Positions 34,857 to 43,798 of a stretch of 64,000 nt of DNA are shown piece by piece. The DNA is from Labilithrix luteola (GTDB lineage: Bacteria; Myxococcota_A; Polyangia; Polyangiales; Polyangiaceae), in assembly GCF_001263205.1 (NCBI RefSeq), contig NZ_CP012333.1:11265501-11329500 (forward strand). Reading direction: 5' to 3'. Every line of letters starts with the position of its first letter. Within the stretch, counting starts at the first letter, position 1. The notes under the pieces were generated by a model. That model worked only from the letters and a program-made list of their open reading frames with translations. It did no database searches and was not told the origin of the DNA. The position numbers and the translations under genes were made by a program.

Positions 34857-35630
34857 TCAAGGATTCGTCGACGCCTGGATACGTTCTTGGACCGCCCGCA
34901 CGCGTCGTGCTTGAGGTCCTTTTGGATGAACGGAGAGAAACGCCTTCGCGAGCTCGCCGGCGCGAGCCAAGCGTTCGTTACCTCCGGCTTGGACCAGCGC
35001 TTCGATGCGAAGCACTTGGGACTCCGGCATCAACGTGCCCGAGGCGAATTCGCGATCGTGCGTATCGAGGATCCCCATCGCACGAGGAGCATCGCCGCCC
35101 ATGAGGGCCGAGCGTGCGCCTGCCAAAAGCTCGACTTCGCGCGCGAGACTCGGTTCCGACTCGTCGGCAAGAGCCGGCCGATTGGCGGCCGTTCGTGCGC
35201 TCGTCGTCGCCACGGGCTTCGCCGAGGGCACGGCCGGAAGGTCCTCGACGCGTGAGGAAGGAACGACAGGAGCGGCAGGCTCCGCGAGCGTGGGCGCCGC
35301 CACGGGCACCGCTTCCGCGACGTGCACGCTCTCGGAGCGCTGTTCCACGCTCGGCGACGGAGGCTTGCGATGATCGATGAGCTTGAAACCGAAGCCGGCC
35401 ACCACGATCGTCGCCGACACGAGGAGGCCCTTCGGCCCCCACGTTCGCGCCCACGTCGAGAGCGACCCCATGGCGACCGTGCCGCTTCCCGGTCCCGCCA
35501 GCCCGAGCGACTCGAGGATGCGCCCTTCGGCGCCTTCGGGCGCACGTTCGCGCTGGCCGGCGCGAAGCAACGCGCGCTCGAACGCGTCCGAGCTTTGCTT
35601 CGTGATCGGGGTGAAATCGTCCGAGCTCAA
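34857..35630 (-). CDS. single-pass membrane protein with TPR-like C-terminus, putative anti-sigma partner
   Basis: This is a 257-residue protein. The N-terminal 65 residues are cytoplasmic and charged (DAFERALLRAGQRERAPEGAEGRIL), then one transmembrane helix at about 68-86 and a Pro/Ala/Val linker of about 75 residues. The periplasmic C-terminus has TPR/CpoB-like helices (LLAGARSALMGGDAPRAMGIL, SQVLRIEALVQAGGNERLARAGELAKAFLSVHP). It starts at TTG 35630 in a TTGA overlap with the sigma stop. Position and topology suggest an anti-sigma factor or signal relay; it lacks a clear zinc anti-sigma motif. Confidence 0.8.
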   Translation of the reverse strand: MSSDDFTPITKQSSDAFERALLRAGQRERAPEGAEGRILESLGLAGPGSGTVAMGSLSTWARTWGPKGLLVSATIVVAGFGFKLIDHRKPPSPSVEQRSESVHVAEAVPVAAPTLAEPAAPVVPSSRVEDLPAVPSAKPVATTSARTAANRPALADESEPSLAREVELLAGARSALMGGDAPRAMGILDTHDREFASGTLMPESQVLRIEALVQAGGNERLARAGELAKAFLSVHPKGPQARRVRAVQERIQASTNP

Positions 35631-36214
35631 GGTTGCCTCATCGCGCGCTTCATCCGTTCGACGGACGCGTGGAAATGCTCTCGTGCACGCCTCAATCGCG
35701 AGGCGACGGTGCCGGTGGGAATGCCGAGGATCTCGGCGACCTCCGCGGTGCTCAGCTCCTCGAGCTCGCAGAGCACGAAGACCGCCCGCGGATCGTCGGG
35801 CATCGATTGCAAGATGGAGTCGAGGAGAGTGCGGGCGTGCTTCTCGTCGAGCATCGCCTCGGCGCTCGGCGTTTCGTCGATGGGCTCTTCGACGTCCACG
35901 TCGGGAATCTCGCGCCGCCGTGATTGGGCACGACGAACCTCGGACGACACGCGAACGACGATGCCGAAGAGGAAGCTGCGTTCGTGCTCCTCCCCGACGG
36001 TCAAGAGCTTCCGCGACAGAACCATGAAGACTTGCTGCGCGGCGTCTTCGGCGAGGTGTTCCGCAACGCCAAGGCGCCGAAGATTCCGCCAGACGAAATC
36101 GCCGTATTCATGGACGAGACGACGTAGCCGGGCGTCGTCCGCCCTCTCCGTCGTTCCCGATGCCCGCAGCAGGGCTCCCGGCGATGCCAGCCCCAAGTGA
36201 CCTCCCTGTTCCAA
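35627..36214 (-). CDS. ECF-type RNA polymerase sigma factor
   Basis: This is a 195-residue sigma-70 family protein with only regions 2 and 4: region 2 at about 30-95 (LVHEYGDFVWRNLRRLG, AEDAAQQVFMVLSRKL) and region 4 at about 137-185 (MPDDPRAVFVLCELEELS, TAEVAEILGIPTGTVASRLRRAREH). An acidic linker (VDVEEPIDE) lies between. The start is uncertain: TTG 36214, or TTG 36196, which has GGAGG just upstream. It heads the run of coupled lipoprotein genes and probably directs their transcription, and perhaps its own. Confidence 0.9.
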   Translation of the reverse strand: MEQGGHLGLASPGALLRASGTTERADDARLRRLVHEYGDFVWRNLRRLGVAEHLAEDAAQQVFMVLSRKLLTVGEEHERSFLFGIVVRVSSEVRRAQSRRREIPDVDVEEPIDETPSAEAMLDEKHARTLLDSILQSMPDDPRAVFVLCELEELSTAEVAEILGIPTGTVASRLRRAREHFHASVERMKRAMRQP

Positions 36215-36321
36215 CCGTGTTCAGCGCGCGATGGCCGGCGATCGGCCGACTGATCACGAAAAGAGCGCCCACGAGCCTTACACCCGGGAACTCTCCTGAC
36301 TAGGCGCGGAGGGCCGGTGAC

Positions 36322-37413
36322 TCAGGGGAATGTCAGGCCGACACCCACGTTTCCGACGAGCATGACCGCGGGCACGCGATAGACGGGCAGCTGCGGGCGA
36401 AAGAAGAAATCGTCGCGAATCAGGGGCACCGTCAGGCCGAATGCCGCTTCGAGCGAGAGCGGGCCCACGACGAACCATCGCCCTTGGAGCAGCCCACCGA
36501 TCGAAGCCCAAGCGCGACGTTCGTGGAGAGCTGGACCATACGCGGCCGACGATGCGTCGACGGCTCCGACCGAAGCGTCGAGACATGGCCGAAGCGCGAG
36601 CGGTGGCGATCGGTGAGCTCTTGCATTCGAGCCCATCGCCGTAACGCAGCCCTCGAGCGACGCCGTGTTCAAGCGGAAGAAGGCCGGGCGGCCGTCGGGA
36701 TCGGCCGTGAACGATTGGCTGCGCGCGAAGCGAAGGCGAAGCGCCGGTTCGAGGAACGTGTGGAGGTCGCCTTCCACCCAGACCGATTCACCGAGTACGA
36801 GCTCGCCCAGGCCGTAGGCGTCGAGGCTCACTCCGACGCTCGCGCGAAGCCCAGAGCCGCGCGTGGAAGCCGAAGCCTGTTTGCCAGTCGGCGTGGCTTT
36901 CGTCGTCGACGCATCGCTTTGCAGTGCGCCGTCGGAGCTCGCATCACGAGCCCCCTTTGGCTCGTGGGCGCCCGCATCGTTGGCTACCCCCACCTCCGCC
37001 GGTGGGGCCTCGTGGACCGCCCCACCGGCGGTGGCCAGTGGGTCGATGGTGAGCGCCGTGATGAGCGCCACCGCGGCGAGGACTTCAGAGCACGTTTTTC
37101 CAGGTACGCGGCGTTCGAGCTCGTCGTGCTCTTCGCCCTCGAGGGCGGGCCCGACGAGGTCCAGCCGAGCGACGAAACCATTGCCCGATGGCGTGATACG
37201 GACCACGAGCGACCGCGCGGGCTCGCCGGGCTCGGCTCTCCTGACACGCGCGGTGTGCGCGCGCACGCGATCGAACAGCGTCGGACTCGAAGGGCACGCC
37301 TCCGGAGCCGACAGCTCGACGCGGAGAGGTTCGAGGTCTGTCGGAGCCGCGGACGAAGCCGACGCGACGACGAGCGCGATGGCAGCGATGCCGGCGATGA
37401 CGAACCATCGCAC
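36322..37413 (-). CDS. secreted or outer-membrane protein of unknown function, upstream of the sigma factor
   Basis: This is a 363-residue exported protein. GTG 37413 begins a signal peptide ending ASASSAAP; a GTG at 37451 is an alternative. The N-terminal domain has a Cys pair (EACPSSPTLFDRVRAH and PGKTCSEVLAAVALITAL) and a strand-rich middle, then an Asp/Ala/Thr linker. The second half looks like a beta-barrel, with alternating strands (LRASVGVSLDAYGL, FLEPALRLRFARS, RWFVVGPLSLEAAFGLTVPL) and a final strand ending in Phe-Pro. It lies 107 bases before the sigma gene on the same strand and may be the outer-membrane component of that locus. Confidence 0.8.
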   Translation of the reverse strand: MRWFVIAGIAAIALVVASASSAAPTDLEPLRVELSAPEACPSSPTLFDRVRAHTARVRRAEPGEPARSLVVRITPSGNGFVARLDLVGPALEGEEHDELERRVPGKTCSEVLAAVALITALTIDPLATAGGAVHEAPPAEVGVANDAGAHEPKGARDASSDGALQSDASTTKATPTGKQASASTRGSGLRASVGVSLDAYGLGELVLGESVWVEGDLHTFLEPALRLRFARSQSFTADPDGRPAFFRLNTASLEGCVTAMGSNARAHRSPPLALRPCLDASVGAVDASSAAYGPALHERRAWASIGGLLQGRWFVVGPLSLEAAFGLTVPLIRDDFFFRPQLPVYRVPAVMLVGNVGVGLTFP

Positions 37414-37668
37414 CGCGCGGATGCGACTCGGCGAAAACCCTCTGACCACGAGCTCCGGCCCGAATCTACCACTACCCGCTCTCGAGCATCGCCTCACACG
37501 CGGAGCTTCGGCGCTTGGCGAAGGGGGTGCGCTGTCGCGCCGTCGACCAACGTTTCCGACTCGAGCTCGCGCATTGCCTGAGTCGCATCGGGCACGTGGG
37601 TTGCACCGTCGGCCGCCCGTAGCGACTCCCCGCATCGACTCGCAGATGCGCAGCTCGGAGGTCATCCC

Positions 37669-39072
37669 ATGCCCGAACCGGAAGTCTACGACGCGGTGGT
37701 CATCGGAAGCGGTGAGGCCGGCAAGTTCATGTGTTGGCACCTCGGCTCGCTCGGCCAACGCGTCGTCGTGGTCGAGCGACGCTACCTCGGCGGCGCCTGT
37801 CCGAACATCGCGTGCCTGCCGAGCAAGAACGTCATCCACACGGCCAAGGTCGCGTCGTACTTCCGGCGCGCCGAAGAGTTCGGCATGCGCGTCGACGGCT
37901 TTCGCGTGGACATGGCGGGTGTCCACGCGAACAAGCAGCGAATGATCGAGGGACTCCACGCCTTGCATCGCTCGAAGTTCGAAGCCAGCCACACGACGTT
38001 TCTCTGGGGCTCGGCCAAGTTCGTCGGCGATCGAACGGTCGACGTCACGATGAACGACGGCAGGGAAACGCGCACGCTGCGTGGCACGCGCGTCTTCCTC
38101 GACATTGGCTCACGCGCCACGCTCGAGCCCATCCCTGGCCTTGCCGATGCGAAGCCACTGACGCACGTCGAGGCGCTCGATCTCACGATACTGCCCAAGC
38201 ATCTCGTGATCCTCGGCGGAGGCTACGTAGGCCTAGAGCTCGCCCAGGCCATGCGCCGTCTCGGGAGTAAGGTGACGGTCCTCGAGCGGAGCGAGCGCAT
38301 CCTGCCTCGCGAAGACGCCGACGTGGCCGATGGCATCGCGCAGGTCTTCGCCGGCGAGGGCATCGAGATTCTCACCCAGGCGAAGGTCTCGCGCATCGAG
38401 GGTCGTTCGGGCGATGCAGTCCGCGTCGTCGGCACGATCGCCGGAGAAGAGCGCTCGATCGCCGGCTCGCACCTTCTCGTGGCCACGGGCCGAACGCCGA
38501 ACACCGACGGACTGGGCCTCGCGAAGGGCGGCATCGCGCTCACTCCGAACGGCTACGTGAAGGTGAACGACCGACTCGAGACGACGGCCGAGAATGTCTG
38601 GGCCATGGGCGATTGCGCGGGCTCGCCGAAGTTCACGCACATTTCGTACGAGGACTTCCGCATCGTTCGCGACAACCTCGATGGCGGCCATCGCTCGACG
38701 GTTGGCCGTCAGGTGCCCTCGTGCATCTTCACCGATCCGGAGTTCGCGCGCGTTGGCCTCAACGAATCGGAAGCGAGGGAGAAGAAGATTCCCTATCGCC
38801 TGGCGAAAGCGCCGATGGCAGCCGTGCTGCGCACGCGCACGCTGAACGAGACCCGCGGTTTCCTCAAAGCGCTGATCGGCGCAAAGGACGACAAGGTGCT
38901 CGGCTTCACGGGCTTCGGTTGGAGCGTGGGCGAGCTCTTGCCGCCGTTCCAGCTCGCGATGAAACACGACCTGCCGTACACGGCCATCGACGATCTCGTC
39001 GTCACGCACCCGACGATCGCCGAAGGCCTTGGTGTCGTGTTCTCCGGCAAACTCGTGCCGATCTCTGTCTAG
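37669..39072 (+). CDS. FAD/NAD(P) disulfide oxidoreductase, mercuric/dihydrolipoyl reductase-like
   Basis: This is a 467-residue class I flavoprotein disulfide reductase. The FAD motif is VIGSGEAGKF (11-20), the redox pair is CPNIAC (Cys 44 and 49) before LPSKN, the NAD motif is VILGGGYVGLELAQ, and the second FAD motif is VWAMGDCAGSPKFTH. The C-terminal interface has VTHPTIAEG, so the catalytic His-Glu pair is only partly conserved. There is no N-terminal HMA domain or C-terminal Cys pair, so true mercury reduction is doubtful; the group is often annotated as a mercuric-reductase-like oxidoreductase. It overlaps the convergent DUF2288 gene by four bases. Confidence 0.88.
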   Translation: MPEPEVYDAVVIGSGEAGKFMCWHLGSLGQRVVVVERRYLGGACPNIACLPSKNVIHTAKVASYFRRAEEFGMRVDGFRVDMAGVHANKQRMIEGLHALHRSKFEASHTTFLWGSAKFVGDRTVDVTMNDGRETRTLRGTRVFLDIGSRATLEPIPGLADAKPLTHVEALDLTILPKHLVILGGGYVGLELAQAMRRLGSKVTVLERSERILPREDADVADGIAQVFAGEGIEILTQAKVSRIEGRSGDAVRVVGTIAGEERSIAGSHLLVATGRTPNTDGLGLAKGGIALTPNGYVKVNDRLETTAENVWAMGDCAGSPKFTHISYEDFRIVRDNLDGGHRSTVGRQVPSCIFTDPEFARVGLNESEAREKKIPYRLAKAPMAAVLRTRTLNETRGFLKALIGAKDDKVLGFTGFGWSVGELLPPFQLAMKHDLPYTAIDDLVVTHPTIAEGLGVVFSGKLVPISV

Positions 39073-39368
39073 CTCGGCTCGTTGGACGTCACGCCTTCGC
39101 GGATGAGCACGAACGGCTGGACGACGAGCGACGTCCAGGCCGGGCCTTCGATCTTCGACCACGCCTCGATTTGCTCGAGCGTGGGCTTGCCGATGAGCCC
39201 CTTTTCGATCCACGTGCCTACGCGCGCCTTGTCGTCGCGGGCGACCGCTTCCCCGACCTCGAGCAGGTCGAGCGACGGGTCCACGAGGATGACCGCGCCG
39301 CGCGCGAGGTGAGCCCGGATGTCCGAAAACTCGATCGGGCCCATCGATGCCAGAAGCGTCTCGCGCAT
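39069..39368 (-). CDS. DUF2288 family protein
   Basis: This 99-residue protein matches the DUF2288 pattern: ARGAVILVDPSLDLLEVGEAVARDDKARVGTWI, then KPTLEQIEAW and the ending LVVQPFVLIREG. The family is small, soluble and of unknown function, widespread in Proteobacteria and cyanobacteria. The length is normal for the family. Confidence 0.85.
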   Translation of the reverse strand: MRETLLASMGPIEFSDIRAHLARGAVILVDPSLDLLEVGEAVARDDKARVGTWIEKGLIGKPTLEQIEAWSKIEGPAWTSLVVQPFVLIREGVTSNEPS

Positions 39369-39520
39369 GGCGCACGCCTAGCGCGCTTCGCAACGCGCCG
39401 CCATGGCCGTGCGCCGTGCGCTGTCATTGATATCGAGCCGAGGAGGGGCTGAGCTTGTCGCAGCGGCTGCGATTGCTCGCGCGCCCCACACGTGGAAGGC
39501 TTCGCGAGAGGATCTCCAGC

Positions 39521-40300
39521 ATGGCCGATCAGCACGCGAACCCGACCCGTGAAACGCCCCTCACCGACGACGACGTCCGTGCGCCTTCACACGCCGAGCG
39601 TGCGCGTACGCTCGTCTCGCAGCAGACCACCGGCACGCTCTCGACATTGGATCCCGAGGGCTTTCCTCACGGCTCCTACGTCACGTTCGCGCTCGACGGT
39701 GCCAATCCGATTTTCCTCATCAGCAAGCTCGCCACGCACACGCAGCATTTGCTTCGTGACGCGAAGGCCTCACTCATGGTCCACGAGTCGCGCGCCGAAG
39801 ATCCCCTCGCGAACGGGCGCGTCACGCTCATCGGCAATTGCGCGAAGGTCGAAGATGCCGCCTCCGCGCGCGACGCCTTCCTCGCGCAGCACCCTCGCTC
39901 GGCGTACTACGCCGACTTCGCCGACTTCGCGTTCTACCGCCTCGAGCCGAAGACCGTGCGCTACATCGGCGGGTACGGCCGAATGAGCTGGGTCGACATC
40001 GAAGACTTCCGCGCAGCCTCGCCGGATCCGCTCGCGCCCGACGCCGAGGGCATCCTCGAGCACATGAACGACGACCACGCCGAAGCGCTCGTCCTCTACG
40101 CGCGCGCATTCACGCGGGCGGTGGATGCCGAAGATGCGCTCATGACCGGCATCGATCGCTACGGCTTCGAGCTCAGCGTGGGCACGAAGACCGGGCGCCG
40201 GCCTGCACGCATTGCCTTCGACAAGGAAATCGCAACGCCGCTCGAAGCACGACAAGTGCTCGTGGCCCTCGTCAAGCAAGCGCGCGCGAAGCTCGCCTGA
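39521..40300 (+). CDS. HugZ-like PPOX-fold protein with C-terminal DUF2470
   Basis: This is a 259-residue protein. A split-barrel FMN/heme-binding domain occupies residues 20-165 (LSTLDPEGFPHGSYVTFALD, ISKLATHTQHLLRDAKASLMVHE, VTLIGNCAKVED, VRYIGGYGRMSWVD), followed by a DUF2470 domain (EGILEHMNDDHAEALVLYARAF). The arrangement is that of HugZ-type heme-degrading proteins and their plant GluTR-binding relatives. A role in heme or tetrapyrrole metabolism is likely but not proven. ATG 39521 has AGAGGA upstream. Confidence 0.88.
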   Translation: MADQHANPTRETPLTDDDVRAPSHAERARTLVSQQTTGTLSTLDPEGFPHGSYVTFALDGANPIFLISKLATHTQHLLRDAKASLMVHESRAEDPLANGRVTLIGNCAKVEDAASARDAFLAQHPRSAYYADFADFAFYRLEPKTVRYIGGYGRMSWVDIEDFRAASPDPLAPDAEGILEHMNDDHAEALVLYARAFTRAVDAEDALMTGIDRYGFELSVGTKTGRRPARIAFDKEIATPLEARQVLVALVKQARAKLA

Positions 40301-40307
40301 GCGAAGG

Positions 40308-41345
40308 TCAGACCAGGCGAACGGCGAGGCGCATCGCTTCGATCATGCCGCGTGGATCGGCCGTGCCCTTGCCGGCGCGGTCGTACGCCGTTCCGTGGTC
40401 GACGCTCGTGCGTACGATGGGCAGGCCGAGCGAGACGTTCACCGCCTCGCCGAAGCCGAGGAGCTTCATCGGGATCGTGGCCTGGTCGTGGTACATCGCG
40501 ACCACGGCGTCGTATTCCCCCTTCGCCGCGAGACGAAACGCGCTCTCCGCGGGCACGGGGCCGACGAGCTCGACGCCGATCTTCGCTTTGGCGAGGCGCT
40601 TTCGTGCGAGCTCGATACCCGGCTCGATCGTGCGCGTCTCTTCGTGTCCGAGGAGACCATTCTCCCCCGCGTGCGGGTTGAGCGCGGCCACCACGACACG
40701 CGGCTTGCGCGACTCACGATGGCGGACTCCGAGACGATGCACGAACGAGGCCGTCCAGAACGCCGCGCGCGCGACTTCCTTTTTCGTGATCGCCTTCGGC
40801 ACGTCGGCGATGGCGAGGTGCGTGGTCACGAGCGACGTGGTGAGCACGTCGGTGTGGAAGGCCATCGTGACCTCGGGCGCACCGAGGCGCGCCGCAAGGT
40901 GTTCGGTGTGCCCGAGAAAGCCTCGTGAGCCCTTCGCGCCCGAATGCGCGATGGCGTCTTTGCTGACGGGCCCAGTCACGATGGCATCGGCTTCGCCCGC
41001 CGCGACGAGATCGGTCGCAGCGTCGATCCAATGCAGCTGCGCGGCACCTCCGGCGCGCGAAGGACGACCGGGCTTTCGATCGTCCGCCCCGAGCGGTCCG
41101 CCGACCTGCAAAACGGCAAACCGCGAGCGTGGGAGATCCCAAGCCTCCGCGGCCGAGTCGACCTGCACGAGCTTCGCCGGATCGACCTTCACGGCCTTGG
41201 CTGCCGCCCGAAGGCCGGCAAGATCGCCGACGAGCAGAACGCGCGCGCGATCCCGCGCGCCGAGCTTGGCCGCAGCAGCCACGCTCACCTCGGGGCCAAC
41301 GCCCGATGGACACCCCACGCTGACGGCGAGCCGCGCAAACTTCAT
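40308..41345 (-). CDS. pdxA: 4-hydroxythreonine-4-phosphate dehydrogenase
   Basis: This 345-residue PdxA oxidises 4-phosphohydroxy-L-threonine with NAD in pyridoxal-phosphate synthesis. Seen are the N-terminal VGCPSGVGPEV, TGPVSKDAI, and the three metal-binding His regions: GHTEHLA, NPHAGENGL and AMYHDQATIPMK, plus RTSVDHGTAYD near the end. ATG 41345 overlaps the stop of the upstream response-regulator gene by four bases. The long frame beyond it is spurious. Confidence 0.93.
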   Translation of the reverse strand: MKFARLAVSVGCPSGVGPEVSVAAAAKLGARDRARVLLVGDLAGLRAAAKAVKVDPAKLVQVDSAAEAWDLPRSRFAVLQVGGPLGADDRKPGRPSRAGGAAQLHWIDAATDLVAAGEADAIVTGPVSKDAIAHSGAKGSRGFLGHTEHLAARLGAPEVTMAFHTDVLTTSLVTTHLAIADVPKAITKKEVARAAFWTASFVHRLGVRHRESRKPRVVVAALNPHAGENGLLGHEETRTIEPGIELARKRLAKAKIGVELVGPVPAESAFRLAAKGEYDAVVAMYHDQATIPMKLLGFGEAVNVSLGLPIVRTSVDHGTAYDRAGKGTADPRGMIEAMRLAVRLV

Positions 41346-42076
41346 TTGGGCTTCTTTCGCGAGAGCTCCATCGAGCTCGCGTCTTTTCCGGCGACGGGGC
41401 TCGGGAGCTTGTAGCCCGCGCCGCGCAGCGTCTCGAGCGGAAACGCGTCGCCGAGCTTCATGCGCAGACGGCGTACATGGATGTCCACCGTGCGCGCGCC
41501 GCCTTCGTAGCGAGCGCCCCACACGCGCGAGAGGAGCGTGTCGCGCGAGAATACGCGACCTCGGTTTTGGGCGAGGAACGCGAGCAGCGCGAACTCTTTG
41601 GCGGTGAGGACGATCGATCGGCCGTCGACGAGGACCTCGTGTGCCGCGCGGTCGACGAGCAAGCGCCCGACCTTGAAGCGCTCCTCGGTCGAGAACTCGC
41701 TGCGACGCCATTCGAGCTGACGGATCCGCGCGTAGAGCTCGACGGGCGTGCACGGCGTGACGATGAAGTCGTCGAAGCCGCTCGCCGGGTCGAACGTGGC
41801 GATCTGACGAGGCGAGACGGTGACGAGCGCCGGCGTCTCGGCGAGCTCGATCGTCTTGCGGACCGCTCGGAGCGCGGCAACAGCGAGGTCGGGCCGCTCG
41901 CCGGCCTCGATCACGATCACCCGTGCGTGCGCGCCCTCCTGGTCGAAGAGCGACGAGCCTTCGTCCCAGAGGTCGAGGGTCCGAACGTCGGCGCCGAGGG
42001 TGCGGACGAGAGCAGCCGCCCCCTCGGGCGCTTCGAGGTCAGGCCCATGGCCGATGACGACGACGAACGAGCCCAT
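41342..42076 (-). CDS. OmpR-type winged-helix protein with degenerate receiver domain
   Basis: This is a 244-residue protein. Residues 1-120 have the shape of a receiver domain, but the phosphorylation residues are missing: the acidic pair is replaced by GHG in VVVIGHGPDL, the phospho-acceptor Asp by Glu in VIVIEAGER, and the conserved Lys by Thr in FIVTPCTP. The C-terminal domain is an intact winged helix (LTAKEFALLAFLAQNRGRVFSRDTLLSRVWG, TVDIHVRRLRMKLGD, RGAGYKL). It is likely a phosphorylation-independent regulator. It is coupled to pdxA through an ATGA overlap, and no histidine kinase is adjacent. Confidence 0.88.
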   Translation of the reverse strand: MGSFVVVIGHGPDLEAPEGAAALVRTLGADVRTLDLWDEGSSLFDQEGAHARVIVIEAGERPDLAVAALRAVRKTIELAETPALVTVSPRQIATFDPASGFDDFIVTPCTPVELYARIRQLEWRRSEFSTEERFKVGRLLVDRAAHEVLVDGRSIVLTAKEFALLAFLAQNRGRVFSRDTLLSRVWGARYEGGARTVDIHVRRLRMKLGDAFPLETLRGAGYKLPSPVAGKDASSMELSRKKPK

Positions 42077-42161
42077 GGAACGTGGCGCGGTTTACACCAG
42101 ACCGACACGCGAGGCGACAGGATTATGTCGCACCGCGTCAATCCGGATGGCTGCGCGTCTT

Positions 42162-43616
42162 TCAGACTTTCGTTCCGCCGACGGTGATCGAGCTGATCTT
42201 GATGGTCGGGCAGCCGACGCCGACCGGCACGCTCTGCCCGTCCTTGCCGCAGGTCCAGATGCCGTCCGACGTCTCCACGTCGTTTCCGAGCATGACGACC
42301 TTACGGAGGACGTCGGGACCGTTGCCGATCAGGTTCACGCCCTTGAGCGGGGCGGTGATCTTGCCATCTTCCACGAGGTAGCCCTCGGTGAGCGAGAAGA
42401 CGAAGTCGCCGTTCGAGATGTCGACCTGACCGCCACCGAACTTCTTGGCGAAGATGCCCTTCTTGACGCTCCTCAGGATCTCGCCCGGATCGTGGGGCCC
42501 GGCGGTGAGGATGGTGTTGGTCATGCGGGGCATGGGCGCGCACGCGAAGCTCTCGCGGCGGCCGTTTCCGCTCGGGCCGAGCTTGTAGTGGTGGGCGCTC
42601 AGGCGGTCGTGCATGTAACCGACGAGCTTTCCGTTCTCGATGAGGACGCTCGAGCGGGGCTCGTTGCCCTCGTCGTCGACGTTGATCGATCCGCGCGACT
42701 GGAGGAGCGTCGCATCGTCGATGACGGTGCAGAGCTCGCTGGCCACGAGGTTCCCGATCTGGCCGGCGTAATTGCTCGTGCCCTTGCGGTTGAAGTCGGC
42801 CTCGAGGCCGTGACCGACCGCTTCGTGCAGGAGGATGCCGCTGTCGCCGGGGGCGAGCACGACCTCCATCTGACCGGCGGGCGCTTCCTGCGCGTCGAGC
42901 ATGAGAATGGCGAGCTCGGCGGCGTTCTTGGCGTGCCACTCCGGGGATTTCCCGTCGAAGTAGCCGATGGTCGTGCGCCCACCGCCTCCGGAGCTGCCTT
43001 CCTGGCGCTTGCCGTTGTGCTCGGCGATGACGCGAACGCCGAAGCGCATGAGCGGCTGCACGTCGCGCGCAAGCTTGCCGTCGCTCGTGACCACCAGGAT
43101 TTCCCTGATTTCCTCGGCGAACGAGCACTCGACCTTCAGAACGCGGGGGTCGTGGGCGTGGGCGGCGGCCGCGGCGCGCTCGAGAATCTTCCGCTTCTCG
43201 ATGCCGGGCACGTCGAGCGTCACCGTGTCGAGCTCGTAACGGCTCGGTAGCGATCGGACCTCCACCTTCTGGGGGACCGGCGCTCCGCCGCCCGAGGCAA
43301 TCGAGGCGGCCGTCTGGGCGGCGCGCTCCATGGCTTCCCAATCGAGCTTCTCGGTATAGGCGTAGCCCGTGGCGTCACCCTGCTGGGCGCGGACGCCGAG
43401 GCCCATCGAGACCCCGCGCGAGGCACTCTTCAGAATGCCTTCGTCGTAGACGAGGCCGCCGGCGGCTCGGTACTCGAAGAAAAGATCTGCGTAGTCCGCA
43501 CCGCGCGAGAGCGCGACCGCGAGAAGCTTCGAGGCGAGCTGAGCATCCACCTCGCTGGCACCGCCCGGACCGAACGGAGCCTTGTAAAGCGCAGACTGTG
43601 TCGGCATGGCGAGCAA
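42162..43616 (-). CDS. tldD: TldD metalloprotease
   Basis: The 484-residue protein is a TldD-type peptidase, the partner of PmbA/TldE. The zinc motif HEAVGHGLEADF (His 264, Glu 265, His 269) and the later CTVIDD, SVLIENGKLVGYMHDR and GGGQVDISNGDFVF segments are characteristic. TldD/E processes peptides such as microcin B17 and some RiPPs. PmbA/TldE is not in this window. An internal ATG at residue 4 is an alternative start. Confidence 0.93.
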   Translation of the reverse strand: MLAMPTQSALYKAPFGPGGASEVDAQLASKLLAVALSRGADYADLFFEYRAAGGLVYDEGILKSASRGVSMGLGVRAQQGDATGYAYTEKLDWEAMERAAQTAASIASGGGAPVPQKVEVRSLPSRYELDTVTLDVPGIEKRKILERAAAAAHAHDPRVLKVECSFAEEIREILVVTSDGKLARDVQPLMRFGVRVIAEHNGKRQEGSSGGGGRTTIGYFDGKSPEWHAKNAAELAILMLDAQEAPAGQMEVVLAPGDSGILLHEAVGHGLEADFNRKGTSNYAGQIGNLVASELCTVIDDATLLQSRGSINVDDEGNEPRSSVLIENGKLVGYMHDRLSAHHYKLGPSGNGRRESFACAPMPRMTNTILTAGPHDPGEILRSVKKGIFAKKFGGGQVDISNGDFVFSLTEGYLVEDGKITAPLKGVNLIGNGPDVLRKVVMLGNDVETSDGIWTCGKDGQSVPVGVGCPTIKISSITVGGTKV

Positions 43617-43713
43617 CGTAACCGCGAACGCACGCGCGGGCTACGTCGACCGCTCGAACCCGACGAACCACCAGAACGCTGGGCTCATGGGCAGGGGCAG
43701 CCCTATAGTGCGC

Positions 43714-43766
43714 GCCCAAGCAACGAGGGCGCCCAAAAACGAGCCCCAAACGAGCCCAAAAACGAG
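43714..43766. repeat. imperfect 12-base tandem repeats before the HemJ-like gene
   Basis: The unit CCCAAAAACGAG occurs at 43732-43743, about 43744-43754 (shortened) and 43755-43766, with a more divergent copy at 43714-43726. It directly precedes the GACCGGTC array. Confidence 0.6.
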
Positions 43767-43796
43767 ACCGGTCATCGACCGGTCACGAGACCGATC
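43766..43796. promoter_or_regulatory. array of GACCGGTC palindromes at the HemJ-like start
   Basis: Perfect palindromes GACCGGTC lie at 43766-43773 and 43777-43784, with a near copy GACCGATC at 43789-43796. The centres are 11-12 bases apart, about one helical turn, and the array ends two bases before ATG 43799. This looks like an operator that could block translation or transcription. Confidence 0.5.
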
Positions 43797-43798
43797 CG

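Noticed and set aside
37669..39072. True mercuric reductase
   Set aside because: It lacks the N-terminal metal-binding domain and the C-terminal Cys pair, and no mer genes are nearby.
40308..41753. A 481-residue form of PdxA
   Set aside because: The extra N-terminus is the shadow of the response-regulator gene; ATG 41345 gives the normal PdxA length.
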